A DNA stretch of 50,920 nt. Origin: Planctomycetota bacterium (GTDB taxonomy: Bacteria > Planctomycetota > Planctomycetia > Planctomycetales > Planctomycetaceae). Both the position numbers and the translations under genes were made by a program. The notes under the pieces were generated by a model. That model had not been told where the DNA came from and searched no databases. It saw only the letters and a program-made list of their open reading frames with translations. The stretch spans positions 1 to 50,920 of the forward strand of contig VGZH01000038.1 in the NCBI GenBank assembly GCA_016872645.1. Reading direction: 5' to 3'. Numbering within the stretch: position 1 is the stretch's first letter; every line of letters starts with the position of its first letter. Below are positions 10,128 to 19,066 of the stretch, in pieces.

Positions 10128-10319
10128 CTATTTCTTTGCCGACTCGGGCAGAGTTTTTCTCTGTCGAATCAACTTAGCGATCTCGTCGGGGGCAAGGGTC
10201 AGGTTGCCCTTCTTCATGACGGCCCGCAATTTCTTGAGATCGACCATCGCACGAATCTCTCTTTCCGGGATCCCCAACTCCACAGACGCTTCACGAAGTG
10301 TCTTCATTTTGAGTGGCAT
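10128..10319 (-). CDS. Small helix-turn-helix (MerR/excisionase-like) protein
   Basis: 63 residues from an ATG at 10319; a second ATG four codons on (10307) is equally plausible. The sequence KTLREASVELGIPEREIRAM looks like the N-terminal helix-turn-helix of MerR or excisionase-type small DNA-binding proteins. It is followed by a basic wing-like part (KKLRAVMKKGNLTL) and a C-terminal helix with RQRK. The open frame extends further upstream into the tRNA gene, but that part has no protein-like character. No strong ribosome site is visible. It lies 82 bases beyond the 3' end of tRNA-Phe on the same strand and could be a stand-alone regulator or a relic of an integrated element; no integrase is present. 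Confidence 0.6.
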   Translation of the reverse strand: MPLKMKTLREASVELGIPEREIRAMVDLKKLRAVMKKGNLTLAPDEIAKLIRQRKTLPESAKK

Positions 10320-10401
10320 AAGAGTGTCTACTTTCAGACAGAAGTGCCAAAAGTCCCGAAACATGGTCTTCAAAGACTCATGCGAAATGACGAGGAGCAG
10401 T

Positions 10402-10473
10402 GGACAGGGGCGGGATCGAACCGCCGACACCAGGATTTTCAGTCCTGTGCTCTACCAACTGAGCTACCTGTCC
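10402..10473 (-). tRNA. tRNA-Phe (anticodon GAA)
   Basis: The 72-base minus-strand sequence folds into a full cloverleaf. The acceptor stem is GGACAGG/CCTGTCC. The D arm contains GCTC...GAGC, the anticodon stem is CAGGA/TCCTG with loop CTGAAAA, the variable loop is five bases, and the T arm is GGCGG/CCGCC with loop TTCGATC. Anticodon positions 34-36 read GAA. The CCA end is not encoded. Confidence 0.97.
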
Positions 10474-10587
10474 TCAGAAAGTCCGAAGGGGCGGAAATCT
10501 ATTTGGGGGCAGGGGCAGATTCAACTCACTCTTCGGGTTGGCTCGGTTGACGCGGCAAGCTCAAGCCGGAGAATCACGCCCGTTCGT

Positions 10588-10659
10588 GGAGCAGGCGTCT
10601 CGCCTGTTTCGTTGGAAACTCACTGGCCAACCACCAAAGCAGGCGAAGCGTCTGGTACC
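10588..10659. repeat. Imperfect inverted repeat upstream of the aldolase gene
   Basis: The left arm GGAGCAGGCGTCTCGCCTG (itself a small hairpin) is matched, with some mismatches, by an inverted copy containing CAGGCGAAGCGTCTGG. It ends about 20 bases before the aldolase start. It resembles the dispersed palindromes elsewhere in the window in size and placement but has a different core sequence. Confidence 0.6.
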
Positions 10660-10681
10660 GTCTGCTCTTCGAGAAAGCACC

Positions 10682-11479
10682 ATGAAGAAGAATCCGGTCA
10701 AAGCGGCGCTCAAAGCGGGCAAGCCACAAGTGGGGACTTGGTTGTCCTTGGGAAATGTGTTTGCCACCCGATTCATGGCTCGAGCGGGCTTCCCGTGGCT
10801 GACGGTCGATCTGGAACACTCGCCGATCGACTGGTCCGATGCCTCGATGTGCTTTGCGGCGATTGCCGAGGGGGGTTGCGTGCCAATCGCCCGAGTCCCC
10901 CGCGGCGACCACGATCACATCAAACGAGTGCTCGACGGCGGTGCAATGGGTATCGTCGTTCCGATGGTTAACACTGTTGCTGAGGCCAAGGCAGCGATCG
11001 CGGCGGCGAAGTATCCTCCGATCGGAAATCGTTCGGTCGGCGGAGCGTTGCATGCGCTGAACTTCGATGCGACGGCAGGTGATTACTACAAGCACGCGAA
11101 CGACGAGATTCTGGTGATCCTGCAAACCGAATCCCCCGAAGGGGTCGCCAACGCCGAGGCGATTTACAGCTTGCCGGGAGTCGACGCGATCTTCGTCGGC
11201 CCGAACGACCTGCAAGCTCAGATGCGCGGGCCCGACGGCGTCGATCCGACGGCCGCGGAACTCGAAGCCATGCTGCAACGAGTCCTCGCCGCCGGCAAGA
11301 AAACTGGTACTCCGGTCGGCCTGCATGTGCAATCGACGGCGGATGTCGAAAGGCGGATCGCCGAAGGCTGGCAATTTATCGCCATCGGAAGCGAGCTACG
11401 GATGATGGTTGTTGGCGCTCAAGAGATTGTCACCAAGCTGAACCTCAAGCAACAAGCAGGAGACTTGGCTCGCTATTGA
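10682..11479 (+). CDS. HpcH/HpaI-type class II aldolase
   Basis: 265 residues. The family cleaves 2-keto-3-deoxy or 4-hydroxy-2-oxo diacids to pyruvate plus an aldehyde, using a divalent metal. The motifs are clear: GTWLSLGN near the start, VDLEHSPID, the catalytic-arginine region [27 protein letters not shown], the metal-binding [14 protein letters not shown], and VGPNDL. I chose the ATG at 10682 because the domain begins directly there; the open frame extends upstream through a tRNA-proximal repeat with no protein character. The exact substrate cannot be read from the sequence. It is followed 86 bases later by an unknown helical protein in the same direction. Confidence 0.9.
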   Translation: MKKNPVKAALKAGKPQVGTWLSLGNVFATRFMARAGFPWLTVDLEHSPIDWSDASMCFAAIAEGGCVPIARVPRGDHDHIKRVLDGGAMGIVVPMVNTVAEAKAAIAAAKYPPIGNRSVGGALHALNFDATAGDYYKHANDEILVILQTESPEGVANAEAIYSLPGVDAIFVGPNDLQAQMRGPDGVDPTAAELEAMLQRVLAAGKKTGTPVGLHVQSTADVERRIAEGWQFIAIGSELRMMVVGAQEIVTKLNLKQQAGDLARY

Positions 11480-11565
11480 TCGCCGCTCACCCACAAGGTC
11501 GGTCGAACACCGAGACTCAACACATTCGTTTTCCTACGAAGCCCTCCAACTCAAAGCCCACCACC

Positions 11566-12708
11566 ATGCCTGACTCGTTCACTCAACTCACGGAATCAAA
11601 ATCGACCGGCGCGTCTGCCGTGTTCGACAAGCTGCTCGAATCGCTCCAGACGAGCAAAGATTATCACCGGCTGTTCGATGCCAAGTTGATGCGGAAGAAG
11701 CAGCAGCTTGGCTTGCCCTTGCTGCGGCCAACGTCGCTGGATGATGTGCCAACCGACAAGCGAACCGAGTTTGAAAAGACATACGTCGAGGCAGCTCGCG
11801 AAGTCGGGCAGTTGTTCTTGGATGCCGGGCAGATCACGAATGCGTGGCTCTATTTTCGCACAATCCGCGAATCAGAACCGGTGGCGAAAGTTCTGGCTGC
11901 GATGCCATCTCGGCGCGAACCGGGCGACGAGACCGAAGAGTTGATTCAGGTCGCACTGTTCGAAGGTGCGTGTCCGACGAAGGGGGTCGAGTGGATGCTG
12001 AAGACTCACGGGACGTGCAGCACAATCACGTCGCTTGAGCAGCAGATGGCTCGGTTGCCGGCCAACGACCGTAAGAATTGCGCGGCGATTCTGGTCAAGC
12101 ACCTCTACACCGACCTGACCGAATCGGTGAATGCTGACGCGCAGCGCCGCATGGCGCTCGCGCCGCCGGCCAACTCGCTGCGTGAGGCGATCGCCGGCCG
12201 CGATTGGCTGTTCCAAGAGGGGAACTATCATATTGACGTGTCGCACTTGAACGCGGTCGTGCGGTTCGCGCGGTTCCTCGACAAGTCGTCGCCGGAACTC
12301 AAGCTGGCGATCGAACTCGCTGAGTACGGAAGCCATCTCGATCCGCAGTTCCAATACCCCGGCGACCCGCCGTTCACTGAATTTTACCCGGCGCACCGCC
12401 ACTTCTTCCTGGCACTGTCCGGCGAAAAGGTCGATGAAGCGATTGCGTACTTCCAAGAAAAGCTGGACGCCGAACCGGATGACAACGACAAGCAGCTCAT
12501 CGCCTATGTGCTGGTCGATCTGACTTCGCGGATCGGCCGCTGGGACGACGCGGTGCAGCTCGCAGAACAACACTTGCTGAACCTCGAAGAGGGCAGCTCG
12601 TTCTCGTTCGGAGAACTCTGCCGCGACGCCGGTCGTATGGACGTTTTGCAGCGAGTGGCTCAATCGAAGAACGACCTTGTCACCTTCACTGCGGCACTGT
12701 TGTCGTGA
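11566..12708 (+). CDS. Unknown protein, helical-repeat (TPR-like) C-terminal half
   Basis: 380 residues. I do not recognise a named family. The N-terminal part begins with a segment rich in polar residues and an AKLMRKKQQLGLPLLRP stretch. The C-terminal half (about residues 240-380) consists of paired helices (YPAHRHFFLALSGEKVDEAIAYFQEKLD, then IGRWDDAVQLAEQHLLNLE) that look like TPR units. There is no signal peptide or membrane segment, so it is probably cytoplasmic. The ATG at 11566 is the first in a protein-like context. Its stop overlaps the GTG start of the methyltransferase by four bases, so the two are almost certainly translationally coupled and may act together. Confidence 0.8.
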   Translation: MPDSFTQLTESKSTGASAVFDKLLESLQTSKDYHRLFDAKLMRKKQQLGLPLLRPTSLDDVPTDKRTEFEKTYVEAAREVGQLFLDAGQITNAWLYFRTIRESEPVAKVLAAMPSRREPGDETEELIQVALFEGACPTKGVEWMLKTHGTCSTITSLEQQMARLPANDRKNCAAILVKHLYTDLTESVNADAQRRMALAPPANSLREAIAGRDWLFQEGNYHIDVSHLNAVVRFARFLDKSSPELKLAIELAEYGSHLDPQFQYPGDPPFTEFYPAHRHFFLALSGEKVDEAIAYFQEKLDAEPDDNDKQLIAYVLVDLTSRIGRWDDAVQLAEQHLLNLEEGSSFSFGELCRDAGRMDVLQRVAQSKNDLVTFTAALLS

Positions 12709-13505
12709 GCAAGTTCCTTGAAGAAAACCGCGCGGCGTGGAATCGGATGGCGAAAGGGAGTCCGTTCTCGAAAGTCGCAACGGACGAAGAGTGCAAAACG
12801 CCACTGGCAACGCTCGACAGTCGTGGTTGGCTGCCGGCCAGCGTGACAGGTCTGAATGTCCTGTGCTTGGCGGGAGCGGGCGGATGGCAATCGATCCTAT
12901 ACGCGGTCGCGGGGGCGAACGTCACGGTCGTCGATCTCAGCCCAGAGATGCTGTGGTTGGATCAACAGGAGTCGACCAAACGCGGACTCACCGTCAAGAC
13001 GATCGAAGCGTCGATGGACAACATGGCGATGCTGGAGGACGCCCATTTCGACATCGTGCATCAGCCGGTCAGCACCTGCTACGTCCGCGATCTCGCCGGG
13101 ACGTATCGCGAGATCGCTCGCGTGTTGCGAGACGGTGGCCTTTACCTCAGTCAGCACAAGCAGCCAACCAGTTTGCAAATCTCGCATCGGGACGAGGAGG
13201 ACCGCTACGTCATCGGCGTTGAATACTACCGCGACGGGCCGCTGCCGAATGTTCCCGATGATTCGTACCGCGAGCGCGGTGCGGTCGAGTTTCTACATCG
13301 CTGGGACGATCTCATCGGCGAGCTGTGCCGCAGCGGTTTCGTGCTGGAAGACCTGCGCGAGCCGTTTCGCGCCGATCACAAAGCCGAGCCGGGACACTTC
13401 GGACATCGCGGCCGATTCGTGCCTCCGTATGTCCGGCTGAAGGCTCGCCGCGTTGCTCGCGCTGGTGTCGTGGAGTCGGTTCAGCGAATCTGGATGCCCA
13501 GCTGA
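12705..13505 (+). CDS. SAM-dependent class I methyltransferase
   Basis: 266 residues, starting with GTG in a GTGA overlap with the preceding stop. Motif I is LCLAGAGGWQSILYAVAG (about residues 48-65) and is followed by the acidic VVDLSPEML that binds the ribose of SAM, as in UbiE/COQ5-like methyltransferases. The motif IV region reads FDIVHQPVSTCYVRD. The substrate is unknown. Coupled translation with the helical-repeat protein suggests that protein is a partner or a substrate-handling subunit, which is inference only. Confidence 0.88.
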   Translation: MSKFLEENRAAWNRMAKGSPFSKVATDEECKTPLATLDSRGWLPASVTGLNVLCLAGAGGWQSILYAVAGANVTVVDLSPEMLWLDQQESTKRGLTVKTIEASMDNMAMLEDAHFDIVHQPVSTCYVRDLAGTYREIARVLRDGGLYLSQHKQPTSLQISHRDEEDRYVIGVEYYRDGPLPNVPDDSYRERGAVEFLHRWDDLIGELCRSGFVLEDLREPFRADHKAEPGHFGHRGRFVPPYVRLKARRVARAGVVESVQRIWMPS

Positions 13506-13509
13506 TCTA

Positions 13510-13557
13510 GCCCGGACGCCTACGCCCGGGCGGGTGTTCGGACGTAGGTGTCCGAAC
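13510..13557. repeat. Double-hairpin palindromic element
   Basis: Just after the methyltransferase stop, two small stems are adjacent: GCCCGG/CCGGGC (13510-13515 with 13526-13531) and GTTCGGA/TCCGAAC (13536-13542 with 13551-13557). The outer halves also pair with each other (CGGACGCCTACG against CGTAGGTGTCCG, one mismatch), so two alternative folds exist. It may act as a terminator or be a mobile palindromic repeat; no T run follows. Confidence 0.6.
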
Positions 13558-13584
13558 GACGAATTCGGCGATCCGAGCTTTATC

Positions 13585-14310
13585 GTGCGTCTCATCATCG
13601 CGGTTTTCGTTTCCCTCGCGGCGGCTGATCTCGCGTTGATTTCAGCCGAGGAGAATTGGAAATCACATCGCCCAATGCGAGCCGCATCGTCGGGTTCCAA
13701 TCGCACATTGCCTGCCGAGCCGATGCTCGTAGTCGATGCCGCAAAAGGGGATGACAACAATGCTGGTGCTCAGGCCGTACCACTACGAACCGTGCAGCTC
13801 GCCGTCATTCGTGCAATGCCCGGCACGACGGTCGTGCTGCGCGGCGGCGCGTAATTTGAGCGAGTCACCATCGCGATGCGTGGGGAGGCCGACAAATCGA
13901 TCACGCTGCGATCGTGGCCAGGAGAGACCGCGATCATCGACGGTAGCTGGCTGGAGTTCTCGCAGTCGCCGGACAAAGCTTGGCAGTCGGTCAGCGACGG
14001 CGCGGGCGGCGAGTTTCGGTCGACGAACGCGTATCCCAACGTTCGCGATGTCATCGGTTCTTTCATTGATTCGATAATCGGATGGACTTCGTACTTTTAC
14101 CGTTCGGATTTGCAGGCGACCAACGAACTGATCGACTACGCCAATTGGGACCAGTCGAAGACCTCCGACATCAAGCCGCTGTGGTGCGTACCGGGGTTGT
14201 GGTACGACGCGGTGAGCGGTCACATCCATTGCCGGCTGAGTCACACACATCTGCCGGGACTCGACAACTACACCGGCGAGACTGATCCGCGCTTCGCATT
14301 TTCCGATTAA
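13585..14310 (+). pseudogene. Broken secreted right-handed beta-helix protein
   Basis: A GTG at 13585 opens a signal-peptide-like sequence (VRLIIAVFVSLAAADLALISA). It runs into a segment (VVDAAKGDDNNAGAQAVPLRTVQLAV) that is typical of the start of DUF1565-type parallel beta-helix proteins. The frame is stopped by TAA at 13852-13854, then continues in the same frame with obviously homologous sequence (FERVTIAMRGEADKSITLRS, then GETAIIDGSW) up to a stop at 14308. A single base change from a Tyr codon would explain the internal stop. The 3' part also seems missing, because relatives are normally much longer. The 214 bases that follow, before the BatA-like gene, show no coding character I can support. 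Confidence 0.7.
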
Positions 14311-14524
14311 AATGCTGACACGTCCGACTTCCGGTTAAACCGCGAGAGTCCGACGGTCATTTCCGTAGTCACGCTGCCAAACGATTAGCCAGACCTACTC
14401 TGTCAACTCAACAAGGATGAGCCCGATCGAAGGGTAATCCCTATTGGGGGCGACTCCTCTGGAAGTTGGGCGTCGCGCAGGCCAAACTGCAGCTCAACTC
14501 AATCCCTAATTTGCGAACGCCTCC

Positions 14525-16972
14525 ATGTCGCTGATTCATCCCGCACTGATTTACGCCGCTGCATTGGCCGTGATTCCGGTCATCCTCCATTTCTTGTTGC
14601 GCGCGAAGCCGAAGAAGTTGCCGTTCCCGGCTCTGCGATTGATCCTGATGCGGCGGCGACAGAACGTGCGGCGACTGCGACTACGGCATGTCTGGCTGAT
14701 GCTGCTGCGGATGCTGGTCATCGTCGCGTTGGCAATCGCCATCGCTCGGCCATCGTTGCCAGAGGCGAGTTACGAACTCAGCACATCCGAGATGCTGACG
14801 CTGTTCGGTGTCATCGCAGCGGCGCTCGGTACTTACTTCGGTCTGATGCACACTTGGCACAAAAAGAAACTCTCTGTGCAGACGCTGGCGTATCGTCGGA
14901 CGATGTTGCGAGGTGGGCTGGGGACCGCATTCGCCGCGTTGATCGCGCTGGCGGTGATTCTCCCGTATGTGAATCGGTTGCGAGCCGAGATTTCCGCTCC
15001 GGCTCCGGTAGCCAGCAGCGACTTGCCGGTGGCGGCGGTGTTCCTGTTCGACACGAGTTTGTCGATGCAGTACACGCAGGAGGGGAAGACACGGCTCGAC
15101 CTGGGGAAGTCGATTGCACTCGGACACATGGACACGCTGCCGCCGCGCAGCCGGATCGCGGTCGGTGAGTCAAACTCAACATCGCCAATTCTGTTTCAAG
15201 CGGACTTAGTCAACGCGAAGTCCAAGATCCAAGGTCTGGCTCCGCAGCCGGTCTCGCAGCCTCTGAACGAACGATTGCGAGCGGCACTCGCGCTGCAAGA
15301 ACAGGATCAAGGCCGCACACTGAATGAACAAGAGTCGGTCGCGCAAAGTGATCGCCGCGATCGATTCATCCGCGAGATTTATCTCTTCACCGATCTCGGG
15401 GCAACGTCGTGGCGGACGAGTGGTGCTCAGCTTTTAAAGGATGAGCTGGATCGCATCCCGTGGGTCGCGGTGTACGTCATCGACGTTGGCGAGCTGGCTC
15501 CGCACGACGTTGGCATCACCGACGTGACGCTTTCGCGACAGAGCCTTGCCGAGGGAAGCTCGCTGACCATCGAAGCGGCGCTGTCGACAATCGGTGTCGA
15601 GGAGTCCGAGAAGACCGTCGAACTGTCGATGCTGGGCCGCGACGGCAAGCTCATCCCGCAGGGAAAAAAGGCGGTGAAAGTCGGCGGACGGCAAGGTGCT
15701 CGCGTGCAGATGCACGTCGCGAATCTGCAAGGACCGGTGGTTCACGGCGAATTGCGATTGCTGTCCGGCGACCCGCTGCCCATGAATGACGTCCGGCACT
15801 TCACGCTCGAAATCAAACCACCAGCGAGGGTGCTGCTTGTCTCGGCGAGCACACGAGTCGCAGAGTTGCTAAGCAGCGTGCTCGTGACTGAGGACGATCA
15901 GAGGTCGGGACAAGCTCGATTTCAGCTCGATGAAATTCTGCCTGGGAAGTTGTCGGAAATGAAATTGGGAAACTACTCGGTCGTCGTTCTCAATAGCGTT
16001 CCGTCGCTGACCGAGACGATCTGGAAGTCGCTGCAAAAGTTTGTGAACAATGGCGGCGGACTGGCGGTGTTCGTCGGATCGAATGACTTGACCGAAAAGG
16101 GAGGTGTTGACCCTGTGTCGTACAACTCGCCCGCCGCGAGCACGGTCTTGCCGTGCGAGTTGCTCGCGGGATTGTCCAATAACCCTCCGGCGTTCATCGA
16201 TGCCAAGAACCCGAACCATCCGGTCCTCAAAAAGTTGGACGAGGTAGGCGGCATTGGTGTGCTCTCCGAAGTCAACATCTACAAGCATTGGTCGACCGTG
16301 CCGCTCGACGGAGCGAACGTGCTGGCGACGTTCACGAACCCCAAAACGCATCCGGCGCTGATCGAGAAGCGAATCGGGGCGGGTCGCGTCGTACTGCTCG
16401 CGACGGCGGCAGATTCTCGCGGATGGATCGACCACACCGAAGCTGCCAGCAACTGGGCATTCTTCATGCTCACCGATCATTTGATGCAGTACCTCTCCGG
16501 TCGCAGTGAGGCGACGTTCAATTACCTGGCCGGAGAGGATGTCTTCGTCCGCGCCGACAGCGAGCCTCCGCTGACGAAATATCTGCTCCGCAAGCCGAGC
16601 GGTCAGCAACTGCAAGGTGCTGTGCCGGCCGGAGCACCTTCGTTCGCGATTCGTGAGACCGACCAGCTTGGCCACTACGAAGTGCTGTCGGCCGATCCGC
16701 AGTCGAAATTCGCGAGCGGCTTCAGCGTCAACGCCTCAGCAACGGAAAGCGATTTCCGCCGCATGAGCGAAGACGATCTGACGCAGATGTTCGGTGAAAA
16801 GCGGTTCTCCTTGTCGCGCGACATCGCCACGCTGCAACGCCGAGTTAACACTGGCCGCTTGGGTGAAGAGGTTTATCCGTTGATCCTGCTGATCGTCCTG
16901 ATCGTTTTCTGCGGCGAGCACTTCGCGGCGAATTGGTTTTATTCGGAAGAGCCCGCGCCGGAGCCAGCGTGA
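14525..16972 (+). CDS. BatA-like membrane protein with VWA and amidotransferase-fold domains
   Basis: 815 residues. The N-terminal 75 residues form the two-helix BatA domain: LIHPALIYAAALAVIPVILH, the LPFPALRLI motif, then MLLRMLVIVALAIAIARP. A third helix follows at about residues 85-105 and a fourth at about 125-150. A von Willebrand A domain starts near residue 172 with an intact metal-ion site (DTSLSMQ). A segment around residues 480-520 (VVVLNSVPSLTETIWKSLQKFVNNGGGLAV) has the ThuA/glutamine-amidotransferase-like fold common in these proteins. A last membrane helix sits near the C-terminus (YPLILLIVLIVFCGEHF). Bat proteins usually sit beside MoxR and DUF58 genes; neither is here. The role in the envelope is unproven. 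Confidence 0.88.
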   Translation: MSLIHPALIYAAALAVIPVILHFLLRAKPKKLPFPALRLILMRRRQNVRRLRLRHVWLMLLRMLVIVALAIAIARPSLPEASYELSTSEMLTLFGVIAAALGTYFGLMHTWHKKKLSVQTLAYRRTMLRGGLGTAFAALIALAVILPYVNRLRAEISAPAPVASSDLPVAAVFLFDTSLSMQYTQEGKTRLDLGKSIALGHMDTLPPRSRIAVGESNSTSPILFQADLVNAKSKIQGLAPQPVSQPLNERLRAALALQEQDQGRTLNEQESVAQSDRRDRFIREIYLFTDLGATSWRTSGAQLLKDELDRIPWVAVYVIDVGELAPHDVGITDVTLSRQSLAEGSSLTIEAALSTIGVEESEKTVELSMLGRDGKLIPQGKKAVKVGGRQGARVQMHVANLQGPVVHGELRLLSGDPLPMNDVRHFTLEIKPPARVLLVSASTRVAELLSSVLVTEDDQRSGQARFQLDEILPGKLSEMKLGNYSVVVLNSVPSLTETIWKSLQKFVNNGGGLAVFVGSNDLTEKGGVDPVSYNSPAASTVLPCELLAGLSNNPPAFIDAKNPNHPVLKKLDEVGGIGVLSEVNIYKHWSTVPLDGANVLATFTNPKTHPALIEKRIGAGRVVLLATAADSRGWIDHTEAASNWAFFMLTDHLMQYLSGRSEATFNYLAGEDVFVRADSEPPLTKYLLRKPSGQQLQGAVPAGAPSFAIRETDQLGHYEVLSADPQSKFASGFSVNASATESDFRRMSEDDLTQMFGEKRFSLSRDIATLQRRVNTGRLGEEVYPLILLIVLIVFCGEHFAANWFYSEEPAPEPA

Positions 16973-16978
16973 GTTGTC

Positions 16979-17033
16979 GGATGGGCAGTCCTGCCGAACC
17001 ACATTGCAACCGGACGGGCATGAGTGCCCATCC
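16979..17033. repeat. Inverted repeat after the BatA-like gene
   Basis: GGATGGGCA (16979-16987) pairs exactly with TGCCCATCC (17025-17033), with imperfect pairing further in. It starts six bases after the BatA-like stop and probably acts as a transcription terminator or processing hairpin, although no T run follows. Confidence 0.6.
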
Positions 17034-17140
17034 TGCTTGGTGACATCCCGCCTTGCTGGTTTCGGCGAAGTCACCATAAATTGGCCTGATCACGGGACGA
17101 CTGATTAAGACTGTAGAACAATTTGGAAATCGAAAGGCAG

Positions 17141-17698
17141 ATGGACATGTGCACGAAATCAGGAATCTGGTTGTTTTCGGCTGCGGTGATTTGGGGCGCG
17201 TCGGGACTGGCCGGCTGCGGCGGAGACAAAGGGAGCGATTATCGCACCTTCGACAAAGGAAAAGACACCTCGCACGACGCCGAGCACGGTCATGCTCACA
17301 ATCACGATCATGAGCACGGTCCGCATGACGGCGAACTGATCGAACTGGGTGAAGAAGAATTCCACGCCGAAGTCGTGTTCGACGAAGAGAAGCACAAGCT
17401 CACGCTGTATTTACTCGGAGCGGATGCGAAAACGGCGGTGGCCGTCGACGCCAAAGAATTGTCGCTGGAATTGCCCGGCAAAGATGCTCCGGTCACGCAC
17501 GCCATGGCGGCCGGTCCGGCAGATGCCGATGGCAAAGCGTCTCAGTTCGAGATCACCAGCGAAGAGTTGATCGAGGCGTTCCACAACGATCCGAAGACGG
17601 TCGGCAAGTTTAAAGTCACGATCAATGGCAAGGAGTTCGCCGGCGAGATCAAGCACTCGCACGATGACCACGATCACAAGCACGAGGAGAAGAAATAG
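17141..17698 (+). CDS. His-rich lipoprotein, probable metal-binding
   Basis: 185 residues from ATG 17141; the ATG two codons later (17147) has better spacing to the AAAGG upstream. The N-terminus is a lipoprotein signal (WLFSAAVIWGASGLAGC) with the lipobox cysteine followed by GGDKG. Immediately after comes a histidine cluster (HDAEHGHAHNHDHEHGPHDGE), and a second one ends the protein (HSHDDHDHKHEEKK). Between them is a small beta-rich domain of about 110 residues that I cannot name. Histidine tails of this kind bind zinc, copper or nickel in other lipoproteins. It lies between the BatA-like gene and a molybdopterin oxidoreductase on the same strand, so metal handling for that cluster is possible but not shown. 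Confidence 0.85.
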   Translation: MDMCTKSGIWLFSAAVIWGASGLAGCGGDKGSDYRTFDKGKDTSHDAEHGHAHNHDHEHGPHDGELIELGEEEFHAEVVFDEEKHKLTLYLLGADAKTAVAVDAKELSLELPGKDAPVTHAMAAGPADADGKASQFEITSEELIEAFHNDPKTVGKFKVTINGKEFAGEIKHSHDDHDHKHEEKK

Positions 17699-17803
17699 GC
17701 AAGTCGGAGGGCGGACGTCAGAAGTCGGCAAAGAAAATCCGGCTTCCATTTTTCTGTTCCGACCTTCCGTTTCCGAACTTCAAATCCATGCGGGGGCGAG
17801 ATC

Positions 17804-19066
17804 ATGAGTCCCGTCGATCAATTCCTGTTGGAGCATCAACGCCTCACTCGACGTTTTTTTCTTGGGGCCGGAGCGACCGGGGCCGTGCTGCTGTCAGTGC
17901 TGCCTCGATCGATGCGGGCCGGCGACGTTGCCCCGGAACTGGCGGAGTCGATTAGTAAGCTCGAATCGTTCATGACGCCGCTGGCCGAGTTCCGCGACGT
18001 GTCGCGCGGGAAGCCCGTGCCGCACTCATTGCCGGAAGAGAAGAAGACCGAAGTCGGGCTCACGCGCGAAACCTGGAAGCTGGAGGTCGTCTCGGACGCC
18101 GACAAAAACGCGACGCGACTCAAGAAGCCGATGAAGAAAGAAGACGGCACCGCGCTCGACTTCAAAGGACTGCTGCAGATCGCGGAGACTCACGCGGTCA
18201 AGTTCGCAAAGGTAATGACGTGCCTCAACATCGGCTGTCCGCTCGGCACCGGCATCTGGGAGGGGGTGCCGCTCCGCGAGATCATCTGGCGCACGCAGCC
18301 AGTCGAGAATCTGCGGCGGGTCTTTTACTACGGCTATCACAACGACGAGCCGAGCCAGATGTTTCGCAGTTCGCTACCCATCGGCCGAGTGCTCGAAGAC
18401 CCGTATGACCTGCCGCCGGTGATTCTGTGCTACAAGCTCAACGGTCAGTTCCTCTCGCCGGAACGCGGCGGGCCAGTCCGTGTCGTCGTGCCGGAAGCGT
18501 ACGGGTTCAAGTCGATCAAATGGCTCAGCCACATCGTGCTGACAAACTTCGCGGCGGCGAACGACACTTACATCGATGGCAACAACGATGTCGACAGCCC
18601 GCTCAAGAGCTGGGCCGCAACACTATCGGTCCCGAAGGAAGTCGCCGCCAATCAGCCGATCCCAGTGACCGGTTACGCTCAGGTTGGCATCTCCGGACTG
18701 AGCAAGGTCCAAGTTTGGATTTGTCCGAAAGACAAAGAGCCCGAGAACGATCCGAACTTCACGACCGCGAATTGGACCGATGCGACCATCCTCGACCCGC
18801 CGAAATCGGGTGCCTGGGGTGGTGACTTGCCCGATGGCAGAATTCCCGCCAACACACAGGGCTTTGAACCCGATGGCCGACCGAAGACATGGCCAATGCG
18901 GCTCAGCAAAGTCCATTGGGCTGCGCTGCTGCCCGGACTTCCGGCCGGCGAATATCGACTCCGTTCGCGAACCATCGATGAGAAGGGACAGGCTCAGCCG
19001 ATGCCTCGTCCCTTCAAAAAATCCGGACACGCCGCGATCGAGCAAGTGAGGCTGATTGTGAAATGA
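17804..19066 (+). CDS. Sulfite-oxidase-type molybdopterin oxidoreductase
   Basis: 420 residues. The N-terminus has a twin-arginine-like signal (LTRRFFLGAGATGAVLLSVLP), so the folded enzyme is expected to be exported with its cofactor. The oxidoreductase molybdopterin-binding domain spans about residues 80-260. Two cysteines lie at about 139 and 144 (MTCLNIGCPLGTGIWEGVPL), in the position of the Mo-ligating cysteine of sulfite oxidase, SoxC and YedY; the VPLREIIW that follows is also typical. The C-terminal 150 residues form the Ig-like dimerisation domain (VTGYAQVGISGLSKVQVWI, GEYRLRSRTID), as in SoxC rather than YedY. The substrate is unknown. Its stop overlaps the next start by four bases. 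Confidence 0.88.
   Translation: MSPVDQFLLEHQRLTRRFFLGAGATGAVLLSVLPRSMRAGDVAPELAESISKLESFMTPLAEFRDVSRGKPVPHSLPEEKKTEVGLTRETWKLEVVSDADKNATRLKKPMKKEDGTALDFKGLLQIAETHAVKFAKVMTCLNIGCPLGTGIWEGVPLREIIWRTQPVENLRRVFYYGYHNDEPSQMFRSSLPIGRVLEDPYDLPPVILCYKLNGQFLSPERGGPVRVVVPEAYGFKSIKWLSHIVLTNFAAANDTYIDGNNDVDSPLKSWAATLSVPKEVAANQPIPVTGYAQVGISGLSKVQVWICPKDKEPENDPNFTTANWTDATILDPPKSGAWGGDLPDGRIPANTQGFEPDGRPKTWPMRLSKVHWAALLPGLPAGEYRLRSRTIDEKGQAQPMPRPFKKSGHAAIEQVRLIVK

Noticed and set aside
9991-10971. 326-codon open frame across the tRNA gene
   Set aside because: It runs through the tRNA-Phe gene, the inverted repeat and the aldolase start in another frame and has no protein-like character.
15869-16675. 268-codon open frame on the minus strand
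   Set aside because: It is antisense to the BatA-like gene, whose own frame has clear domains throughout.
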